From assembly GCF_018918025.1 (NCBI RefSeq), contig NZ_JAHLPT010000023.1, positions 1-34,795 on the forward strand: DNA of 34,795 nucleotides. Reading direction: 5' to 3'. The notes under the pieces are model-generated. The model was not told the DNA's origin. It ran no database searches and worked only from the letters and a program-made list of their open reading frames with translations. Shown piece by piece: positions 1 to 3,964 of this stretch (within the stretch, counting starts at the first letter, position 1; each line of letters opens with the position of its first letter). Source of the stretch: Oscillibacter sp. MSJ-31. Its GTDB lineage: Bacteria > Bacillota > Clostridia > Oscillospirales > Oscillospiraceae. Both the position numbers and the translations under genes were made by a program.

Positions 1-203
1 CAGTACGGACAGCCACTGCCCGCCGAACGGGAGTAGACCTTCGCCTGCCAACTGTGACCCTTGGAGCACTGCCACCATACCCTTTGATGACTTCCGAAGG
101 AAACGTCGGATGGCGTCAGGCCGCCGTTTTTCTCTGCATCCCACTCACGCAGCAGCGTGTCGCGGCCATGCTCTATGCAATACTGGCGCAAAGACATTTT
201 CAT
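1..203 (-). CDS. Zinc-ribbon (treble-clef, DUF4379-like) protein, N-terminal part
   Basis: The gene runs off the left edge; only the first 67 codons are visible. The start is ATG at 203 behind a GGGGGG-type ribosome binding site six bases upstream; a second in-frame ATG is at 197. After about 10 residues comes the pattern EWD-x-EKN-GGLTP-x-DV, then VWW-x-C-x-KGH-x-W and a final GSGCPY, the hallmark of the zf-DUF4379 family of treble-clef zinc ribbons (Cys...GH...CPxC). These proteins often carry tandem copies, sometimes fused to nuclease domains, and are frequent in mobile elements. What follows the first ribbon is outside the window, so no function is assigned. It is divergent from the small HTH gene at 319 and has its own promoter at 243-271. 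Confidence 0.7.
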   Translation of the reverse strand, partial: MKMSLRQYCIEHGRDTLLREWDAEKNGGLTPSDVSFGSHQRVWWQCSKGHSWQAKVYSRSAGSGCPY

Positions 204-242
204 ACATGACCCCCCGCTGCATTCTTTTCGTTGGATATTCAC

Positions 243-271
243 ATTATACCCATTATGTCGGGAATATTCAA
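243..271 (-). promoter_or_regulatory. SigA-type promoter of the zinc-ribbon gene
   Basis: On the minus strand, TTGAAT (271-266), a 17-bp spacer, then TATAAT (248-243). It overlaps the -35 region of the divergent HTH gene promoter. The imperfect inverted motif CATAAT-ggg-TATAATG sits on the -10, so the HTH protein could control both directions (inference). Confidence 0.65.
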
Positions 272-293
272 GCCCCGACCGGGCAAATATAAT
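265..293 (+). promoter_or_regulatory. Probable promoter of the small HTH gene
   Basis: A perfect TATAAT lies at 288-293. A weak -35 (TATTCA, 265-270) sits 17 bp upstream. The downstream gene has a good ribosome binding site at 304-312. Confidence 0.5.
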
Positions 294-318
294 AAAAATC
301 ACAAGTGAGGTGGTTTTT

Positions 319-525
319 ATTATCTCTTACGAACCGCTTTGGAGCACCATGCGGCGAAAGGGCGTTACGACCTATACGCTTATCAAGGATTACTCCTTCA
401 GCCGCGGCACATTGGACTCGCTCAAGCACAACCGAAACATCTCGACGGCTACGCTGAATGACTTGTGTAATATCCTTTCCTGCCGGGTCGAGGATGTTTT
501 GGTGCATACGCCGGATGAAGCATAA
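319..525 (+). CDS. Small Cro/C1-type helix-turn-helix regulator
   Basis: A 68-residue HTH protein of the clostridial mobile-element family whose members usually begin M-I-S-Y-x-P-L-W. The HTH core is YTLIKDYSFSRGTLDSLKHN followed by ISTATLNDLCNIL. No ATG lies at the expected start. The family's first residue corresponds to ATT at 319, which lies six bases after a strong GAGGTGG site (306-312). The alternatives are GTG at 310, which overlaps that site, or ATG at 349, which would remove the conserved SYEPLW segment. The ATT start is therefore preferred but unproven. The gene ends in a terminator and is divergent from the zinc-ribbon gene. It may act as a local repressor (inference). Confidence 0.7.
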   Translation: MISYEPLWSTMRRKGVTTYTLIKDYSFSRGTLDSLKHNRNISTATLNDLCNILSCRVEDVLVHTPDEA

Positions 526-529
526 AAAA

Positions 530-575
530 GACGCTTTCAAAGCATGGTCTTCCCATGCCGAAAGCGTCTTTTATT
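530..575. terminator. Bidirectional intrinsic terminator
   Basis: Nine-bp stem GACGCTTTC (530-538) / GAAAGCGTC (560-568) with T-rich tracts on both sides: TTTTATTT on the plus strand and a run of six T on the minus strand. It ends the HTH gene at 525 and would also end any leftward RNA from the repeat locus at 617-703. Confidence 0.8.
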
Positions 576-616
576 TCAGATAAAAAGGACTGCGGGCAAC
601 ACAAATGAGCAGAGTT

Positions 617-694
617 TTACTTGCTCTGCTCTGCTCTGCTCTGCTCTGCTCTGCTCTGCTCTGCTCTGCTGTCAGTATATGGCGCCTGTTTCAT
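617..694 (-). CDS. Possible 25-residue peptide containing the pentamer array
   Basis: On the minus strand an ATG at 694 opens a frame MKQAPYTD followed by SRAEQ repeats and a TAA at 617. GGGG stands nine bases upstream as a modest ribosome binding site. The array unit is five bases, so each gain or loss of a unit shifts the frame. One unit fewer would give a tail ending VLPAVLFI; two units fewer a tail ending ARSPFYLK. The start overlaps the promoter at 674-703, so translation would need transcripts from upstream, meaning riboswitch read-through. It may equally be a non-coding RNA. There is no homology basis. Confidence 0.25.
   Translation of the reverse strand: MKQAPYTDSRAEQSRAEQSRAEQSK
622..670. 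repeat. Pentanucleotide tandem repeat (TGCTC)n, 9.8 copies
   Basis: A perfect array of TGCTC (minus strand GAGCA) spans 49 bases without a mismatch. An inverted single copy GAGCAGAG lies at 607-614, so array RNA can form a sliding 8-bp hairpin. Perfect short arrays of this length are prone to slipped-strand mispairing. The unit length is not a multiple of three. Confidence 0.95.
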
Positions 695-703
695 CCTTGT
701 CAA
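674..703 (-). promoter_or_regulatory. Near-consensus SigA promoter reading into the repeat array
   Basis: On the minus strand a perfect TTGACA (703-698), an 18-bp spacer, then TATACT (679-674). Transcription would start near 667, inside the pentamer array, and would end at the terminator at 568-530. The product would be a small RNA of roughly 140 nt carrying the GCAGA repeats. Confidence 0.6.
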
Positions 704-735
704 CCCCTTTTTACAAGCTTTTTCAAGATTTTAGG

Positions 736-771
736 AAAAGCAAAACCGCAGCTTTACAGGCGCAAAGCTGC
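736..771 (-). terminator. Terminator and expression platform of the riboswitch
   Basis: On the minus strand, stem GCAGCTTT (771-764) / AAAGCTGC (755-748) followed by GGTTTTGCTTTT. Eleven bases across its 5' arm and loop (769-759) are exactly complementary to the aptamer core at 855-845. Aptamer folding and terminator formation therefore look coupled: a folded aptamer frees the terminator, and an unfolded aptamer can pair with it. Confidence 0.65.
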
Positions 772-811
772 GATACCAACACGGGAAATCAGTCGGCGGT
801 TTCCCGCAGAC

Positions 812-884
812 AGATTGCAGCTGGCTGACCCAATGGGTCCCTGTAGCTTTGCGCCGCCGGCTTGCGCCGGGTTTGCCGATAGCA
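812..884 (-). promoter_or_regulatory. c-di-GMP-I (GEMM)-like riboswitch aptamer
   Basis: On the minus strand the order of conserved GEMM blocks is present: GGCAAACC, a 4-bp stem closed by a GCAA (GNRA) tetraloop, GGCGCAAAGCTACAGGG, a second hairpin GACCC-ATT-GGGTC, then AGCCAGCTGC. The first-stem GNRA loop and the GCAAAGC...AGCCAG core are the features known to form the c-di-GMP pocket. The closing stem P1 is weak and the second hairpin compact, so this may be a variant. A promoter is directly upstream (900-927) and a terminator downstream (771-736). No annotated gene follows on this strand before the pentamer array. Confidence 0.65.
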
Positions 885-899
885 TTTATAGATGTGTTC

Positions 900-927
900 A
901 GTATACTATACTTCCCCAAAATTGCAA
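900..927 (-). promoter_or_regulatory. Promoter of the riboswitch RNA
   Basis: On the minus strand TTGCAA (927-922), a 16-bp spacer, TATACT (905-900). The predicted start is near 893, about ten bases before the aptamer. It lies downstream of the integrase stop codon, so the riboswitch is a separate transcription unit. Confidence 0.7.
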
Positions 928-958
928 GAGAAAGGCGGCGATTTTTATAGCGAATTGC

Positions 959-2266
959 TCAAAATTCCTTCAAATCCTCCATCGTGCGGGGAATATACCG
1001 GTTCTGCGTCATATCCAAATGCGCATAGATCTCCATTGTCGTTCGGATGCTGGAATGACCGATGGACTTTGAAAAGGTGGCAAGGTCAAAATCGGGATCG
1101 TTCTTGTGGTGCAGATAGTAGTGCGTCACATAGGTGTGTCGGAGGCCGTGTACCGTGACCGTGTGGGAAAGACCGATGACCTTGCATATTTTTTTGTGCG
1201 TCTGCAAGGTGCTGGAATGTCCGCCGCTGCCGTAGGGGAAGGTGGATGAGCCGCAGATGTATTTGTGCTCCCGCTCGATGGCGGCGTATTTCTCCTTGAT
1301 CTTCAGCTTGGCCGACTTCTGCTCCGGCCCGAAATACTTCAGTTCGGCCTGCCGCAGCTCCTCAGCCTTGCGCTTCTCGATCTCCCGGCTCTGCTCGTCG
1401 AACTGACGCCGCAGACATTCCAAGTCCTGTACCGCCTGACGGTTCAGAATGATGAGTCGTTCGCCGGACTCCGTTTTCGGCATCTGCGTGATTTTTTCAC
1501 CATCGGCATAGACGGTGTTTTTATCGATCATAACCGTTTTGCTGTACTCGTCATAGTCCGTCCATGTCAGAGCCAAAGCCTCACCCAGCCGCAGGCCGGT
1601 ATGGAGGATAAACAGCAGCTTATGGCCTGCGGGATGGACCATGAGCGTTTGACCGGCATACTTCGTGTATTTCTTCGGTACATAGGTGCGGCGGCATTCT
1701 GCCTCGTATAAGGCAAGCTCATTGTCGCGCAGCCAGTTCTTTTTTACCTGCCGGTCATCGTCTTGCTCTTTCGCACGGGGTATGGTAATGTTGAGGACGG
1801 GAACCGTGTCGATATAGTGCTTTGCCGCTGCCATTTTCAGAACGCTGAAAGCGGCGATCTTCGCCTTTGTCATAACGCTTTCGGAGTAACCCTTTTCTGC
1901 TAAGGCGAATACCATTTGCTGCACCATATCGCTGTCAATGTCACCCAGCTTCGCCGTTCCTATGAAAGTGCAGACGCGCTTGACCTGATCCTCTAAGGCT
2001 TTATAGGCGAGGATCTTCATGTTGCTTTTTTTCTTTTCGTCAAGGAATATCTGCGAAAAGGCGGCAAAGGTCACGCCGCTTTCCGTCAGAGCCTTCAGCT
2101 TGCTTGCGTCGGCGTAAATGTCTCGAAGGAAGGCTTTCGCCTCCTTTTCCGTTTTGAAGAACCGCGTTTTCTGCTTGCCCCGGCCGTCGGTAACGGTTGC
2201 CCGCCACGGAGATTTTCTGTCTTCGACATAGGTGATACGCCCGCTGCCCTTTTTTCTGCGCTCCAT
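959..2266 (-). CDS. Tyrosine recombinase / integrase
   Basis: Catalyses site-specific integration and excision of the element at the tRNA-Gly 3' end. The 435-residue protein has an N-terminal arm-binding domain with a basic start (MERRKKGSGRITYVED), a SAM-like core-binding domain around residues 65-170, and a C-terminal catalytic domain. The conserved residues are visible: Arg in TGLRLGEAL, HGLRHTYVTHY, IGHSSIRTTMEIYAHL with the final nucleophile Tyr. A charged, probably coiled-coil insertion (RQFDEQSREIEKRKAEELRQ and following) splits the catalytic domain, as in many Tn916/phage-type integrases of Firmicutes. The start ATG follows AAGAGGTG. Its promoter is at 2291-2319 and the att site is about 210 bp upstream. 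No excisionase is visible next to it. Confidence 0.95.
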   Translation of the reverse strand: MERRKKGSGRITYVEDRKSPWRATVTDGRGKQKTRFFKTEKEAKAFLRDIYADASKLKALTESGVTFAAFSQIFLDEKKKSNMKILAYKALEDQVKRVCTFIGTAKLGDIDSDMVQQMVFALAEKGYSESVMTKAKIAAFSVLKMAAAKHYIDTVPVLNITIPRAKEQDDDRQVKKNWLRDNELALYEAECRRTYVPKKYTKYAGQTLMVHPAGHKLLFILHTGLRLGEALALTWTDYDEYSKTVMIDKNTVYADGEKITQMPKTESGERLIILNRQAVQDLECLRRQFDEQSREIEKRKAEELRQAELKYFGPEQKSAKLKIKEKYAAIEREHKYICGSSTFPYGSGGHSSTLQTHKKICKVIGLSHTVTVHGLRHTYVTHYYLHHKNDPDFDLATFSKSIGHSSIRTTMEIYAHLDMTQNRYIPRTMEDLKEF

Positions 2267-2290
2267 ACAGACACCTCTTTTCTTGGCTCT

Positions 2291-2319
2291 ATTGTACCGA
2301 GGTACGAGGTGCGTGTCAA
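2291..2319 (-). promoter_or_regulatory. Strong SigA promoter of the integrase
   Basis: On the minus strand TTGACA (2319-2314), a 17-bp spacer, TACAAT (2296-2291). The spacer carries the near-palindrome GTACCTCGGTAC, a possible operator. Confidence 0.8.
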
Positions 2320-2323
2320 CGAA

Positions 2324-2391
2324 AATGTCACTCTATTGTCACTCTATCCTTTTGAAAAACCGGCGAAAATTTGCGAAAATTCGCAAAAGCT
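2324..2391. repeat. Short direct repeats between integrase promoter and att site
   Basis: TGTCACTCTAT occurs twice in tandem (about 2326-2348). Further right GCGAAAAT occurs twice followed by an inverted TTCGC copy (about 2363-2388). Their position between int and att fits arm-type integrase or excisionase binding sites (inference). Confidence 0.4.
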
Positions 2392-2473
2392 CGGGAATCA
2401 AAAAGACAGAAAAATCCCTGAAAATAAAGGGTTTTCAAGCGTTTTGCGGCGACGAGGGAATAATCGTAGCAAT

Positions 2474-2519
2474 GCTTCCCAAGCTGGCGACGCGGGTTCG
2501 ATTCCCGTCATCCGCTCCA
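2474..2519 (+). other. att site: duplicated 3' end of tRNA-Gly(UCC)
   Basis: The 46 bases hold the anticodon loop CTTCCCA (anticodon UCC), the 3' anticodon strand AGCTGG, a T arm GGGTTCGATTCCC and an acceptor strand CATCCGCTCCA. The bases upstream do not form the D arm or 5' acceptor strand, so this is not a functional tRNA. Identity to tRNA-Gly starts in the anticodon stem-loop, the expected crossover zone for tyrosine recombinases. Confidence 0.85.
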
Positions 2520-2528
2520 AATGAATGA

Positions 2529-2565
2529 GTCCCGCTTTTCGAACTATTTTATCGAAAAGTGGGAC
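2529..2565. terminator. Hairpin after the att site
   Basis: Stem GTCCCGCTTTTCGA (2529-2542) / TCGAAAAGTGGGAC (2552-2565) with one G-T pair. It lies ten bases after the CCA end and was probably the native terminator of the tRNA-Gly transcript. There is no long T tract. The remaining bases up to 2674 show no gene. Confidence 0.6.
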
Positions 2566-2674
2566 TTGTCATATCCGAGAAGCCTTGCAATATGGAGCTT
2601 TCCGCTTTTTCATGTCAAGGCACCGATTCTCCAAAACGCTCCAAACGCAAAACTAATATTTTTATGCATGGCGG

Positions 2675-3871
2675 CTATTTAGACACTACTTTCCGATAAA
2701 GCAGGCTTGTATGCGTCCTCAAAAGCCTGCGGCGTCTTGTAGTTCAGCGTCTGGTGGGGGCGCACCTCATTGTAGAACCCAATATACTCCTCCACGCTCC
2801 TACGAAAATGTTGTTCGGAGGCGTAGTCTTTTCGGTAAGCCTCCTCCCGTTTGAAGGAGGAAAAGAAAGTCTCAGCCACGGCGTTATCCAGTGGCCTGGC
2901 CGTTGCAGAGAAAGATTGCTTTACACCGTACTGTTGAAACAGACCGGTCAGCGTTTTTGAAACATACTGGCTATCCCTGTCACTGTGAAAGGTCAGGTTC
3001 TGCGGTCTCCCTCGCTCCTGATAAGTGGTTTTGAAGGTTGCGGTGACCAGATGTGTACTCATATGCTTTGATACCCGCCAGCCGATAACCTTGCGGGAGT
3101 ATAGATCCAGAATGATACAGAGACAGACCCAGTAGCTTTTGACCTTGAAGTATGTAATATCGCTGACCCATATCTGATTTGGATGCTCTGCCGAAAACTC
3201 CCGTTTCAGCAGATTTTGTTTTGCATATTGTTGCTTGCGCTTGAACTGCTTTTTTGCATCTGTCCGGACACTGCATAGGCCTAACTCCTGCATAATGGCG
3301 GAAATGCGCTTTTTACCAACACGAATGCCGCTCTCAGCTAAAACGATGCGTATCTTTTCCGCGCCAAAGCGCTGCTCACTGTCATCAAATACCTGCTTGA
3401 CCTTCAGCATGAGCTGAGCTTGTTCCTCTTGGTATTGGCTTCTGTCCGCCTTACGGAAGATGTGGTTGTAGAAGGTCCCCCTTGCCACATCAAGAGCGTC
3501 ACACAGCTCATGGACACTGAAAGGATTGCCCGGTCGATGATAGAGTTTCTCAAGAGTGGCAAGCTTTTTCTGCAAGGGTATATTCGACAGATACTCGGTC
3601 TGGCGAATGATCTCCATATGATGCTCCAGCTTTTGCAGGCGGCGGGAGATGGCATCGAATTCAGCAGGCGTGTAGGTATGGTTGGGCGTTTTGATCGAGC
3701 AGTATTCTTTGCGTCATTGGTACAGGGTGCTTTGCGAGATGTGCAACTCTTGACTTAGCGCTTTGATTGACTCGCCCTTTTCATAACGGCGGATGGTTTT
3801 GACTTTGAGTTCAGTTGAATAGGTGATTGGCATAGCCTCAGCTCCTTTGTCGGTGTTGAGACTATTGTAGC
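2675..3871 (-). mobile_element. IS3-family insertion sequence
   Basis: One transposase frame is bounded by imperfect inverted ends: TAGACACTACTTTCCGA at the left (overlapping the stop codon) and TAGTCTCAACACCGAC read inward from 3865. No clear target duplication could be read. The element sits between the tRNA-Gly att site and the SIR2 gene. Confidence 0.75.
2679..3833 (-). pseudogene. IS3-family transposase, interrupted by in-frame TGA
   Basis: Read from ATG at 3833 the protein begins MPITYSTELKVKTIRRYEKG with a helix-turn-helix and the motif STLYQ, then hits TGA at 3716-3714 (codon 40). A Trp (TLYQWRKEY) is usual at this place. The same frame continues unbroken from codon 41 to 2679. ATG at 3617 could start a 312-residue OrfB-like product carrying the rve/DDE domain: D in VSDITYFKV, D in HSDRDSQY, E in NAVAETFFSSFK. 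The IS is thus one continuous frame broken by a single TGG-to-TGA-type change, and lacks its DNA-binding N-terminus unless the internal start or read-through is used. The second Asp motif has D where G is usual (HSDRGSQY). Confidence 0.8.
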
Positions 3872-3877
3872 AAAGCG

Positions 3878-3906
3878 TTGCCAAGAGCAATAGCTTGCAG
3901 TATAAT
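3878..3906 (+). promoter_or_regulatory. Strong SigA promoter of the SIR2 gene
   Basis: TTGCCA (3878-3883), a 17-bp spacer, and a perfect TATAAT (3901-3906). The -35 box begins only about seven bases outside the presumed IS3 end. Confidence 0.75.
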
Positions 3907-3964
3907 AAAACATATCAAACATTTTTCTTACTACACCACATAGATAAAGAAGGTGAATGTGTTT

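Larger units (their letters stand above)
1..2519. mobile_element. Right end of a tRNA-Gly-integrated genomic element (partial)
   Basis: A tyrosine recombinase gene lies next to a 3' fragment of tRNA-Gly at 2474-2519, the usual layout for one end of an integrative element inserted in a tRNA gene. The fragment has the anticodon loop, T arm and acceptor 3' strand but no 5' half, so it is the duplicated att copy. The intact tRNA should lie at the other end, left of this window. Visible cargo is a zinc-ribbon gene, an HTH regulator, a c-di-GMP-like riboswitch and a pentamer repeat. No relaxase or phage structural gene is visible, so the element type (ICE, IME or prophage) cannot be decided. Confidence 0.75.

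Noticed and set aside
605-1072. 155-codon plus-strand frame beginning with Leu/Cys/Ala repeats like a signal peptide
   Set aside because: The start has no ribosome binding site, the hydrophobic part is only the pentamer array, and the rest runs antisense through the riboswitch and the integrase end.
2461-2519. Functional tRNA-Gly gene
   Set aside because: The acceptor 5' strand and D arm are missing; only the 3' 46 bases match, so it is an att remnant.
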